Below are positions 50,992 through 59,691 of a DNA stretch of 64,000 nt, one piece after another (the stretch's first letter is position 1; the number at the start of each line of letters is the position of its first letter). The DNA comes from Streptomyces sp. NBC_01233 (GTDB lineage Bacteria; Actinomycetota; Actinomycetes; Streptomycetales; Streptomycetaceae): NCBI RefSeq assembly GCF_035989305.1, contig NZ_CP108514.1, forward strand, positions 1,727,501-1,791,500. Direction: 5' to 3'. A program made the position numbers and the translations under genes. A model generated the notes under the pieces. That model ran no database searches. It saw only the letters and a list, made by a program, of their open reading frames with translations, and was not told the DNA's origin.

Positions 50992-51144
50992 CTACAGCCA
51001 GCCGACCTGGGTGACGAACATGGCGACGACGACCACGAGGGTCCAGCCGAGGACGTGCTCCAGCCAGGAGGAGTCGTCCTTGGGGCCTCCGGTGCGAACG
51101 AGGTCCAGGGCGGGGGCGGTCGGGGCGGCGCTGTCGGCAGTCAT
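50992..51144 (-). CDS. SCO1431-family small membrane protein
   Basis: A 50-residue protein, MTADSAAPTAPALDLVRTGG..., ending in a single membrane helix (GWTLVVVVAMFVTQVGWL). The middle contains GGPKDDSSWLEHVL. It matches my memory of a short conserved family named after SCO1431. Codon bias is host-like. The SD is weak (GGAC). Function is unknown. Confidence 0.75.
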   Translation of the reverse strand: MTADSAAPTAPALDLVRTGGPKDDSSWLEHVLGWTLVVVVAMFVTQVGWL

Positions 51145-51335
51145 GATGTCCAATGTGCCAGCGTTCGCGGCCTTCGCGGTAGATGACGATGGTCACCTGG
51201 TGGCACGCATCACACCGGACATCGCATCGGCATCACATCGGACATCACACCGCCGGGCCCCCGCCGCCCCCGAAAACGAAGGGTGCGGCAGGGGCCCGGC
51301 GGCTGGTCGGCCGCCTTCGCCAGACGCGGGGATCG

Positions 51336-51770
51336 TCAGATGCGGGAATCGCGGTTGCGCCCCGCCATGCCCGCCATCGCGAGGCCGAGGCAGAGTGCGA
51401 CGGCTCCGGTGATCACGTTGCTGACCACCGAACGAGTCGTGTCCATCTCTCCGGCGATGGCCCACGGGGCGATGATCGTCCACGCGCCGAGTGCGACGGC
51501 GGTCCAGGCCATCGCATGGGTGCGTTCGTAAGCGGACCCCAGACCGCCCATGCACAGGCAGAACGCCAGGCCGGCGATCAGGTTGTTGATGGCCAACGGG
51601 GTCAGGACGCTGAACCCGGCTATCCACGGCGAAGCCGCCAGGTACAGGCCCGTGACCAGGGCCAGTGCTTCAACGGCTTGCGCGGCAGGGGTGCTGGTCA
51701 CCCGCTCGAACCGAGTGCGCATCTCGGCAAGGTCCGGGTGGTGCTCGATGCTGCTGGGATGAGTGGTCAT
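51336..51770 (-). CDS. SPW-repeat membrane protein
   Basis: A 144-residue integral membrane protein with four hydrophobic segments and two SPW-type motifs: LAASPWIAGFS after the first segment and IIAPWAIAGE after the third. The SPW repeat family is found in actinobacteria and proteobacteria without a known function. It lies between the SCO1431-like gene and the C39 peptidase gene, all on the minus strand. Confidence 0.88.
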   Translation of the reverse strand: MTTHPSSIEHHPDLAEMRTRFERVTSTPAAQAVEALALVTGLYLAASPWIAGFSVLTPLAINNLIAGLAFCLCMGGLGSAYERTHAMAWTAVALGAWTIIAPWAIAGEMDTTRSVVSNVITGAVALCLGLAMAGMAGRNRDSRI

Positions 51771-51887
51771 GGCGGACTGCCTCCTACAAGGAGCCTTATA
51801 TGCCCTTTATGCCCATATTTCGCCCGTTAAGCCATCCAAACCAGCGGAGCTTTCTCGAAGCTTTCCGAGACCTCTCTCGGCGCTTCC

Positions 51888-53255
51888 TCAGAGCACGCCG
51901 ACCGCCGTCAGCGCGGCCGCGTGCGCCGCGCCGAGGGCCGCCGGGAAGTAGAGGTAGCAGATGCCGCCGGTACCCGAGGCGACCTTGCCGGAGGCGCCGT
52001 GGCGCTTGGTGCGCAGCCAGATGGTCTCCCATTCGGCTCGCTTGTAGACGCGGCGGACGGCGGGGTTGTCGGGCGAGTTGGGGTCGTTGGCGATCACGTC
52101 CCCGGCGGCCGTGAAGCCGATGACGGTCATCAGGTGGCCGGCGGTGCCGTAGCCCGCGCCGGTGAGCTCCTCCGTGCGGAAGGACTGCGAGGTGATGGCC
52201 GGGATCCCGGCCCGGACCAGGGTCTCCAGCTCGGACAGTGCGGTGAGGCGGGTGACGACGCCGGCGAGCCCGCGGTAGGTGGCCGCGTACGCGGGGTTGA
52301 AGGGCCAGTTGCCGCAGCCCTTGTAGGCGGCGTCGTAGGTGGAGCGGGCCGCGTGGCAGATCTGCGGGTCGGCGTACCTCGGGTTCACCCAGGTCAGGGC
52401 GGTGGCACTGGCCTTTCCGCCCCAGTACTCGATGATCATCTGCGACGAGGTGGGGCTGCACCAGGCTTCGCCGCCGTTGTCGTACTCGGGGTACTGCCCG
52501 GCGTGGGTCTCCTGCGAGTAGCGCGGGACCGTCAGCTCGTGGGCGCGGCCGGAGGGGGCGGAGGCGGGGACCGTGAACCGGTCCGGGACGTCGGAGACCA
52601 TCGCGCCCGCCAGCCACACGGTGGGGCCGCGGTCCGCGCCCGGCTTGCGGTGCAGGGTCAGGCGCAGCTGCCAGTCCGTGATCCGCAGCCCGGCGGCCGC
52701 GGCCGGGGCGTCGACGGCCAGGGTGTCGGTCCAGACGGTGGACTTCCCGTCGGTCTGGCCGTCCACCGACGTGCGGCGGATGTCCCGGTCCCCGGAGGCC
52801 CACCGCCCCATCACGTACCAGGGGGTCGCGGTGCCGTCGGTGTAGGTGCCGCGCAGTTCGATCTGGATCCAGGTGCCGCCCGGGGTGCGGGCGTTCCAGG
52901 AGGCGATGGCCTCGGTGGCGGGCACGGTGGAGCGGTGCACCGGGGAGGTCCAGGTGGAGTACTCCCATACGCTCTTCCTCCCGGTGTGCGGATCGGCGTA
53001 CTCGGTACGGCCGGCGGCGGTCTTGATCTCCAGGCCGGGACGGGCGCCGCCGACGGCGGTGGTGCCCTTGTGGGTCCCGGCCAGCCAGTGGGCGAAGGAG
53101 TACCAGAAGCGGTTGTCGACGGTGCGGCCCGCTGCCCGTGGGGTCGGCCGGGCGGCGGCCGAGGCGCTGCCGCCGGGGACACCGGCGGCGGTCGCCGCGG
53201 TGGCGACCGCGAGTGCGGCGACGAGTACGGCCCTGCGTGGCGTGGATGCTGTCAT
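51888..53255 (-). CDS. Secreted C39-family peptidase-like protein
   Basis: A 455-residue protein with a clear signal peptide (MTASTPRRAVLVAALAVATA..., cleavage near ASAAA). A beta-rich N-terminal part is followed by a C39-like cysteine-peptidase domain: Cys in GEAWCSPTSSQM, His in GTAGHLMTVIGF and the Asn/Asp pair in VIANDPNSP. C39 enzymes usually cleave double-glycine leaders in ABC exporters; here the protein is soluble and secreted, with no transporter, so the target is unknown. GGGGGAA precedes the start. Confidence 0.87.
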   Translation of the reverse strand: MTASTPRRAVLVAALAVATAATAAGVPGGSASAAARPTPRAAGRTVDNRFWYSFAHWLAGTHKGTTAVGGARPGLEIKTAAGRTEYADPHTGRKSVWEYSTWTSPVHRSTVPATEAIASWNARTPGGTWIQIELRGTYTDGTATPWYVMGRWASGDRDIRRTSVDGQTDGKSTVWTDTLAVDAPAAAAGLRITDWQLRLTLHRKPGADRGPTVWLAGAMVSDVPDRFTVPASAPSGRAHELTVPRYSQETHAGQYPEYDNGGEAWCSPTSSQMIIEYWGGKASATALTWVNPRYADPQICHAARSTYDAAYKGCGNWPFNPAYAATYRGLAGVVTRLTALSELETLVRAGIPAITSQSFRTEELTGAGYGTAGHLMTVIGFTAAGDVIANDPNSPDNPAVRRVYKRAEWETIWLRTKRHGASGKVASGTGGICYLYFPAALGAAHAAALTAVGVL

Positions 53256-53364
53256 CGCGAGGTTCCCCCGGGGTGGGTCGGCGCTTCGGTGGCTTCACCC
53301 TTCCAGTTCCCGGCGGCCGTACGCCGAAGCCACGGGTCGTGTCGGGCTTGTCTACGCTGGTCGG

Positions 53365-54000
53365 GTGGAGCCACAGCAGTCACTTGAGTCACTCGCCCGG
53401 GAGCTTGCCGCGTTGCCGGTCTCCCTCGGCCCGGTGCGTCTGATCGGGATCGACGGTCACGCCGGATCCGGGAAGAGCACCTTCGCGGGGCGGCTCGCCG
53501 AAGCGCTGGGCGGGGCGCCCGTACTGCACCTGGACGACGTGGCCAGCCACGAGGAGCTGTTCGGCTGGGAGGAGCGGCTGCGCGCGCAGGTGCTGGAGCC
53601 GCTCACCGAGGGACGGTCCGCGCACTGGGCCCCGTACGACTGGGTGGAGCGCCGCTTCGGGCCGCAGCGGGTGCTGGAGCCGGCGCCGGTGCTGCTGATC
53701 GAGGGGGTCGGGGCCGGCCGGCGGGCGCTGCGGCCGCATCTGGCGGGGCTGCTGTGGATGGAGACGCCTCGTGCGCAGTCCTGGCTGCGGGGGCGAAACC
53801 GGGACGGGCGTGAACTTTCCGACTTCTGGGACGGATGGGAGCGCGCGGAGCACGCGCACTTCTCCAATGACCCTTCGCGCCCCTTCGCCGACACCCTGGT
53901 GCGCCAGTGCGGTACGGGATACGAGTGGTCTTCCGGGACCGGTGCGACGGCGGGAACCGCCGCTTCCGTCACCGAGGGTGACGAACTCCCCCGGGCCTGA
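53365..54000 (+). CDS. Uridine-kinase-like P-loop NTPase
   Basis: A 211-residue nucleoside/nucleotide-kinase-like protein. The Walker A motif GIDGHAGSGKSTFAGRLA is perfect, and the PVLHLDDVASHEELFGWEERL region fits the uridine kinase family. GTG 53365 has no SD; TACGCT (53353-53358) ends six bases before it, suggesting a leaderless mRNA. The substrate is unknown. It is divergent from the C39 gene. Confidence 0.85.
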   Translation: MEPQQSLESLARELAALPVSLGPVRLIGIDGHAGSGKSTFAGRLAEALGGAPVLHLDDVASHEELFGWEERLRAQVLEPLTEGRSAHWAPYDWVERRFGPQRVLEPAPVLLIEGVGAGRRALRPHLAGLLWMETPRAQSWLRGRNRDGRELSDFWDGWERAEHAHFSNDPSRPFADTLVRQCGTGYEWSSGTGATAGTAASVTEGDELPRA

Positions 54001-54098
54001 GCAGCCCGGAAAATCCCCTCCGCCAGGCCTCCACCGACCTGCTTGACCTGGGGCCCGCACCGGCCTTACGTTCTCAATGCGCGGCCTCACGGCTGCCG

Positions 54099-54146
54099 CA
54101 GAACGAAGCCCCCGATTGTTCCCCCGTGATCGGGGGCTTCGTTCTG
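54099..54146. terminator. Perfect 18-bp hairpin
   Basis: CAGAACGAAGCCCCCGAT (54099-54116) and ATCGGGGGCTTCGTTCTG (54129-54146) form a perfect 18-bp stem with a 12-base loop. It stands about 100 bp after the kinase gene and before the AAA+ gene. The remaining 54001-54375 region has no gene; the AAA+ promoter must lie in its right part. Confidence 0.8.
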
Positions 54147-54375
54147 CCCGCGAACTCCCTTCCCACGGGTGTCGCGCGAGGCGGATCCGCCCCGGATCTT
54201 CACCCTGAGTCACCGGGTGCCCCTGGGGCGCACGCCCGAACCCGGCCCGTCGCGCCCTACGTAAGGTGCGAAACCGCAGGTACGATGCAGCCCTGATTTC
54301 AGCGACGCCAGCCGGGGGCACCGGTCAACTCGCGCGCTCGAAGCGGGGGTTGCCGCGCACCACGGGGGCAGGCTT

Positions 54376-56304
54376 GTGGGGGACGTGATGGATTTCGGCA
54401 CGCCGGGCAGCATGCACGCCCCGGCCGAACTAGCCTGGCTGCGCGGAGTCGACGCCTGCACCATGGGCGCGTATCCGCAGGCCGAGGAGGAGTTCCGGGC
54501 GGCCGTACGACTCGATCCCTCGATGGCCGACGCCTGGCTGGGATTACACGCGCTCCGGGTGGACACCGGCAACGCGTTACTCCGGATGTACGCGCACCGG
54601 GACCGCTTCGGCGAGCAGCGGGCCCGGCACCGGCGGACGCTGAACTCCTGGTACTGGCTGGGCTGGTGGGTACAGCCGGTGCTGGAGAGCCGGCGGGACC
54701 TGCTGCTCGCCCACGCCTCGCACTGGCTGGACGGCCGGCACGTGCCCGAGCTGGACCAGGCCCTCGCGGCGCTGCCGCCGGTGGACACCGACTCCCAGGT
54801 ACGGTTCCTGCACGCCTGCCGGGCCTATCTGGTCAAGGACTGGGAGCAACTGGTCCGGCACACCGAGCCGCTGGTGAACGATCCGCTGCTGGGGATCGAG
54901 GCGGGGCTGTTCGGCGGGATGGCCCGGGTCCGGCTGGAGATGTACGGGCAGGCGGAGCCGATGCTGTCGGCGGCGCTGATGCGATGTCGCAGCGAGCAGC
55001 CGCAGCGCAAGGAGCTGCGGTACTGGCTGGCGCGGGCGCACGAGGGCACCGGGCGCAGCGCGGCGGCGCTGCCACTGTACCGGGCGGTGCACCGGGTGGA
55101 TCCCTCGTTCATGGACACCGCGGCCCGGCTGACGGCCATCGAGGACGGCGACGACACCGACGGCATGGCGGATCTGGCGGGTCTGGCGGGGTACGCCGGC
55201 TACGGGGCCTACGCCGGGCACGGCCCCTCCCCCGCCGGCGGGGACTTCGCGGCGGTCGCGCTGGGCGGCGGGCCCGTCCAGGACATCGCGGCCGACAACC
55301 AGGCCGAGCCGGACCCACTGGCTCCGCCGACTCCCCCGGCGGGCCGGGTGGAGGGCGCCCGGCGCAAGGTGCCCGTCCCGCCGCAGGGCGCGCCCGAGGG
55401 GCTGCCGGCCGGTCCGGCCGACCCGGCGGCGCTCGCCGAGGCGCTGGCGGAGCTGGAGCGGATGGTGGGCCTGGAACCGGTCAAACGGCAGGTGAAGGCG
55501 CTCTCGGCGCAGCTGCACATGGCGCGGCTGAGAGCGGGGCAGGGGCTTCCGGTACAGCCGCCGAAGCGCCACTTCGTCTTCTCGGGGCCGTCGGGGACGG
55601 GGAAGACGACGGTGGCCCGGATCCTGGGGCGGGTCTTCTACGCGCTGGGGCTGCTGGGCGGGGACCATCTGGTGGAGGCCCAGCGGGCGGACCTGGTGGG
55701 CGAGTTCCTGGGCCAGACCGCGGTGAAGGCGAACGAGCTGATCGATTCGGCGATCGGCGGGGTGCTGTTCGTGGACGAGGCGTACTCGCTGTCGAACTCG
55801 GGCTACAGCAAGGGCGACGCGTACGGCGACGAGGCCCTGCAGGTGCTGCTCAAGCGGGCCGAGGACAACCGGGACCACCTGGTGGTGATCCTGGCGGGCT
55901 ATCCGGCGGGGATGGACCGGCTGCTGGCCGCCAATCCCGGGCTGTCCTCGCGGTTCACCACCCGGGTGGACTTCCCCAGCTACCGGCCGCTGGAGCTGAC
56001 CGCGATCGGCGGGGTGCTGGCGGACGCGAACGGGGACCACTGGGACGAGGAGTCGCTGGAGGAGCTGCGCAGCATCAGCGGGCACGTGGTGGAGCAGGGC
56101 TGGATCGACGAGCTCGGCAACGGGCGGTTCCTGCGGACGCTGTACGAGAAGAGCTGCGCGTACCGGGATCTGCGGCTGGCGGGCTTCGCGGGTGAGCCGT
56201 CGCGGGACGACCTGGCCACGCTGCGGCTGCCGGACCTGATGCAGGCGTACGGGGAGGTCCTGTCGGGCCGCGGGCCCCAGGAACGGCCGGAGCCGCCGTT
56301 GTGA
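54376..56304 (+). CDS. CbbX/EccA-type AAA+ ATPase with TPR-like N-terminal domain
   Basis: A 642-residue protein. The N-terminal 280 residues are helical, TPR-like (AYPQAEEEFRAAVRLDPSMADAWLGL), followed by a Gly/Pro-rich linker and a CbbX/SpoVK/EccA-type AAA+ domain: Walker A GPSGTGKT (404-411), Walker B FVDE (Asp467-Glu468), and an arginine-finger region SSRFTTRVDFPSY. EccA proteins of type VII secretion have this layout, but no esx/ecc genes are nearby. The start is GTG 54376 or ATG 54388. Confidence 0.88.
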   Translation: MGDVMDFGTPGSMHAPAELAWLRGVDACTMGAYPQAEEEFRAAVRLDPSMADAWLGLHALRVDTGNALLRMYAHRDRFGEQRARHRRTLNSWYWLGWWVQPVLESRRDLLLAHASHWLDGRHVPELDQALAALPPVDTDSQVRFLHACRAYLVKDWEQLVRHTEPLVNDPLLGIEAGLFGGMARVRLEMYGQAEPMLSAALMRCRSEQPQRKELRYWLARAHEGTGRSAAALPLYRAVHRVDPSFMDTAARLTAIEDGDDTDGMADLAGLAGYAGYGAYAGHGPSPAGGDFAAVALGGGPVQDIAADNQAEPDPLAPPTPPAGRVEGARRKVPVPPQGAPEGLPAGPADPAALAEALAELERMVGLEPVKRQVKALSAQLHMARLRAGQGLPVQPPKRHFVFSGPSGTGKTTVARILGRVFYALGLLGGDHLVEAQRADLVGEFLGQTAVKANELIDSAIGGVLFVDEAYSLSNSGYSKGDAYGDEALQVLLKRAEDNRDHLVVILAGYPAGMDRLLAANPGLSSRFTTRVDFPSYRPLELTAIGGVLADANGDHWDEESLEELRSISGHVVEQGWIDELGNGRFLRTLYEKSCAYRDLRLAGFAGEPSRDDLATLRLPDLMQAYGEVLSGRGPQERPEPPL

Positions 56305-56417
56305 CCCCGGCGGAATGCCGGGTGCCGCTGCGCGGAGCCGTCTCCCCGCCCCGCCCTTTCACCGTTGCCCGGGGCTCCGCCCCGGACCCGTACGTGCGCT
56401 CCGCGCCCGTGCCCTCA

Positions 56418-56457
56418 AACGCCGGGCGGGGCTGGAACATCCAGCCCCGCCGGCGTT
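56418..56457. terminator. Common streptomycete hairpin terminator
   Basis: AACGCCGGGCGGGGCTGG pairs with CCAGCCCCGCCGGCGTT around AACAT, with one bulged G. Very similar sequences recur between genes throughout Streptomyces genomes. It lies between the convergent AAA+ gene and the CNNM/CorC operon. A second GCCCGGGGCTCCGCCCCGGAC hairpin precedes it near 56366. Confidence 0.75.
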
Positions 56458-56512
56458 CGAGAAGCGCGGGTCCGGGGTCGGAGCCCCCGGACCCGGCGCA
56501 GCAGAGCTGCGG

Positions 56513-57556
56513 CTACGCGCCGCGCGCGTAAGCGCGGTGTGACGGGTCGCGGACCTCGCCGACCAGCATTTCCAGGACGTCTTCCAGGGCGACCAGGCCC
56601 AGGACCCGGCCGCCGGGGTCGGCGACCTGCGCCAGGTGGGTGGCGTCGCGGCGCATCACGCCGAGGGCGTCGTCCAGCGGGACGGTGGCGCACAGCGTGG
56701 TCATCCGGCGCCAGACCCGCTGGGGCACGGCCCGCTCCCGGTCCTCCAGGTCCAGTACGTCCTTGACGTGCAGGTAGCCCATGAAGGCACCGCTGGCGGC
56801 ACGGACGGGGAACCGGGAGTAGCCGGTGCGCACGGTCAGCTGCTCGATCTGGCGCGGGGTCACGTCGGGGCCGACCGTGACCAGGCGGTCCCGGTCGAGG
56901 AGGACGTCGCTGACGGGGCGGCTGCCCAGTTCGAGGGCGTCCTCCAGCCGCTCCTGCTCCACCGGCTCCAGGAGCCCGGCCTGCCGGGAGTCCTTGAGGA
57001 GCCGGCCCAGCTGGGCGGAGGTGTAGACGGCCTCGACCTCGTCCTTGGGTTCGACCTTGAAGAGCTTCAGGACGAGCTTGGCGCAGGCGCCGAGCGCGGT
57101 CGTGACCGGCCCGCACAGACGGGCGAAGGCGACCAGGCCGGGGCTGAACCACAGGGCGGTCTTCTCCGGGGCGGCCATGGCGAGGTTCTTGGGGACCATC
57201 TCGCCGATGACCAGGTGCAGGAAGACCACGGCGGCGAGCGCGAGCACGTAGCCGAGGGGGTGGATCAGGCCCTGCGGTACGTGGACGGCGTGGAAGACGG
57301 GCTCCAGCAGCCGGGCCACGGTGGGCTCGGCGACCGCACCGAGGGTGAGCGAGCAGATGGTGATGCCGAACTGCGCGGCGGCCATCATGCGCGGCAGGTT
57401 CTCCAGGCCGTGGAGCACCTGGCGGGCCCGCTTGGAGTCGGCCGCGAGGGGCTCGATCTGGCTGCGCCGTACGGAGACGAGTGCGAACTCGGCGCCGACG
57501 AAGAAGCCGTTGGCGAGGACCAGCAGCAGGGCGAAGAGGAGCTGGAGCACGTTCAC
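56513..57556 (-). CDS. CNNM/CorC-type (hemolysin-family) CBS-pair membrane protein
   Basis: A 347-residue protein with an N-terminal CNNM membrane domain (about 1-170; VLANGFFVGAEFALVSVRRSQIE) and a CBS pair (about 205-340; VSDVLLDRDRLVTVG and FMGYLHVKDVLDLED). It lacks the C-terminal CorC domain. The family includes magnesium/cobalt transporters. It overlaps the following paralogue by 4 nt (57553-57556), so both are translationally coupled. Confidence 0.88.
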   Translation of the reverse strand: MNVLQLLFALLLVLANGFFVGAEFALVSVRRSQIEPLAADSKRARQVLHGLENLPRMMAAAQFGITICSLTLGAVAEPTVARLLEPVFHAVHVPQGLIHPLGYVLALAAVVFLHLVIGEMVPKNLAMAAPEKTALWFSPGLVAFARLCGPVTTALGACAKLVLKLFKVEPKDEVEAVYTSAQLGRLLKDSRQAGLLEPVEQERLEDALELGSRPVSDVLLDRDRLVTVGPDVTPRQIEQLTVRTGYSRFPVRAASGAFMGYLHVKDVLDLEDRERAVPQRVWRRMTTLCATVPLDDALGVMRRDATHLAQVADPGGRVLGLVALEDVLEMLVGEVRDPSHRAYARGA

Positions 57557-58983
57557 CGGGAGGCGCCTTCCAGCTCGGCCCGCTGCGGGGCGCCTTCGCC
57601 GTGCCGGCCGGAGCCGAGCAGGCCGGCGCCGTCGGCCACGGAGGCGGGCCGGTACCCGCCGGCCGCGGGCACCGCCGTCTGCCGGACCAGGCGGACGAGC
57701 TCGGCGCGGTTGCGGCCGACCCGGCGGACGGACAGCTTCCAGCCGGGGAGTTCGGCGCGGTCCCCGGGGGCGGGGATCCGGCCGAGCAGGTCGGCGACGA
57801 GGCCCGCGACGGTCTCGTACGGTCCTTCGGGCACCTCCAGGCCTATCCGGCGCAGGGTCTGCACCCGGCAGCTGCCGTCGGCCTCCCAGGAGGGGCGGCC
57901 GTCCTCGGCCGTTACGGCGGCCAGTTCGGGGCTGCCGTCCTCTGCCAGGTCGTGCTCGTCGCGGACCTCGCCGACGAGTTCCTCGACGATGTCCTCCAGC
58001 GTGACCACGCCGGCGGTGCCGCCGTACTCGTCGACGACCACGGCCATCGGCTGTTCGCTGCGCAATCGTTCCAGCAGCGGCTGCACCGGCAGGGAGCCGG
58101 GCACCAGCAGAGGGGCGACGCAGATCCGGCTCACGGTGGTGCGGTCGCGGTCGGACTCGGGCACGGCGAGGGCGTCCTTGAGGTGGACCACGCCGGTGAC
58201 CTCGTCGATGCGGTCGCGGTAGACCGGGAAGCGGGACAGACCCGTGGCGCGGGTCAGGTTGAGCACGTCGGCCGCGGTGGCCGTGTGCATCAGGGCGCTG
58301 ACCTTCACCCGGGGGGTCATGACGTGCTGGGCCGTGAGCTCGCCCAGCGAGAGGGTCCGTACGAAGAGGTCGGCGGTGTCCTGTTCGAGGGCGCCGGCCT
58401 GGGCCGAATGGCGGACCAGGGAGACCAGTTCGCCGGGGGTGCGGGCGGAGGCCATCTCCTCGGTCGGCTCCACGCCGAGCGCCCGGACGAGCCGGTTGGC
58501 GACGGCGTTGAGGCCGGCGATGACCGGCCGGAAGGCGCGGGAGAAGGCGTTCTGCGGGCCGGCGACGAAGCGGGCCACCTGGAGCGGCCGGGAGACCGCC
58601 CAGTTCTTCGGTACGAGCTCGCCGACGACCATCTGGACGGCGGAGGCGAGCAGCATGCCGATGACGACGGCGACGCCGGGGACGGCTCCCTTCGGCAGGC
58701 CGGTCGCGGCGAGCGGCCCGGCCAGCAGTGCGGCGAGGGCGGGCTCGGCGAGCATGCCGACCACGAGGGAGGTGATGGTGATGCCGAGCTGGGTGCCGGA
58801 CAGCTGGAAGGAGAGCTCTTTCAGGGCTTCGACCACCGTGCGGGCACGGCGGTCACCGTCGGCTGCGGCGCGCTCGGCCTCGGGTCTCTCCACGGTGACG
58901 AGGCCGAATTCGGCTGCCACGAAGAAACCGTTGGCGAGGATCAGGGCGAATGCCGCCGCGAGCAGGAGTAGCGGAATGGTCAT
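57553..58983 (-). CDS. CNNM/CorC-type (hemolysin-family) protein with CorC domain
   Basis: A 476-residue paralogue: CNNM domain (LANGFFVAAEFGLVTVERPEAE), a CBS pair (QHVMTPRVKVSALM... and MAVVVDEYGGTAGVVTLEDIVEELVGE) and a C-terminal CorC/HlyC domain. It is first in a two-gene operon; the two proteins may heterodimerise. The function is probably divalent-cation transport or its regulation. A GGACG-ATC-CGTCC palindrome lies at 59022-59034 upstream. Confidence 0.9.
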   Translation of the reverse strand: MTIPLLLLAAAFALILANGFFVAAEFGLVTVERPEAERAAADGDRRARTVVEALKELSFQLSGTQLGITITSLVVGMLAEPALAALLAGPLAATGLPKGAVPGVAVVIGMLLASAVQMVVGELVPKNWAVSRPLQVARFVAGPQNAFSRAFRPVIAGLNAVANRLVRALGVEPTEEMASARTPGELVSLVRHSAQAGALEQDTADLFVRTLSLGELTAQHVMTPRVKVSALMHTATAADVLNLTRATGLSRFPVYRDRIDEVTGVVHLKDALAVPESDRDRTTVSRICVAPLLVPGSLPVQPLLERLRSEQPMAVVVDEYGGTAGVVTLEDIVEELVGEVRDEHDLAEDGSPELAAVTAEDGRPSWEADGSCRVQTLRRIGLEVPEGPYETVAGLVADLLGRIPAPGDRAELPGWKLSVRRVGRNRAELVRLVRQTAVPAAGGYRPASVADGAGLLGSGRHGEGAPQRAELEGASR

Positions 58984-59182
58984 GCCGCCGCCTCCGGGGG
59001 GAGGGCGGCGCGGGTACTACCGGACGATCCGTCCATTGCTGGAGGGAGTCACTCCTCAAGTCGCAGGTGCCCACGGACCTCGGGGTCCCGGGCCGGTGGG
59101 AGGGCGCACGACTGCGCCCCGCCACCAGGGTAGTCATTGAGATCCCGGCCGCAACGGTACGCAGCGACGAGGATCGGCGGTC

Positions 59183-59647
59183 TCAGTTGTCGTTCGCGCC
59201 GGTTCCGCGGGAATCGACGAGGGCGCGCAGGGCGCGGGCGTCGCCGATCGCCTGCTGCTTGGCGACACCCGGCTGGATGCCGAGGACGGGCAGGCTGGTG
59301 CCGTCGCTGAGGTCCAGGAACACCCACGGGTCGCCGGGGCGGAGGTTCACCCCCAGGATCTGCGCCCACTCCAGGCGGCGGGTGGTGGTCAGGTTGACCA
59401 CGGTGACTCCGGCCTCGTCCGCGACCACCTTGGGTCGGCTGAGCAGGACGAGCACGGAGGACAGCAGGACGGCGACGAAGACGAAGCTGATCCGCTCGCC
59501 GGGCTGCAGGCGCTCCAGCATCACCGCGATGGAGGTGATGGTGGCGAACATGGCGAGGCCGACGCCCAGCAGGACCGCCCGGGTACGGGTCGGCCGGAAG
59601 GTGACCGGCAGGGCGGGCGGTTCGGGCTGGGCGGCGGACTCGGCCAT
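59183..59647 (-). CDS. PH-domain membrane protein
   Basis: A 154-residue protein with two membrane segments (RAVLLGVGLAMFATITSIAVML and ISFVFVAVLLSSVLVLL) followed by a bacterial PH-like domain (KVVADEAGVTVVNLTTTRRLEWAQILGVNL). This DUF2581/PH_6-type protein is often found next to hisG in actinobacteria. It follows hisG on the same strand by 44 bp and probably closes the rib-his operon. Function unknown. Confidence 0.85.
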   Translation of the reverse strand: MAESAAQPEPPALPVTFRPTRTRAVLLGVGLAMFATITSIAVMLERLQPGERISFVFVAVLLSSVLVLLSRPKVVADEAGVTVVNLTTTRRLEWAQILGVNLRPGDPWVFLDLSDGTSLPVLGIQPGVAKQQAIGDARALRALVDSRGTGANDN

Positions 59648-59691
59648 GGTGGTTCAGGTGCCTTCTGCAGTGGTGGCGCGGGTCGGACGGG

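Noticed and set aside
54099..54146. tRNA or small RNA gene
   Set aside because: A single perfect stem-loop with no cloverleaf; treated as a terminator. No tRNA was recognised elsewhere by eye.
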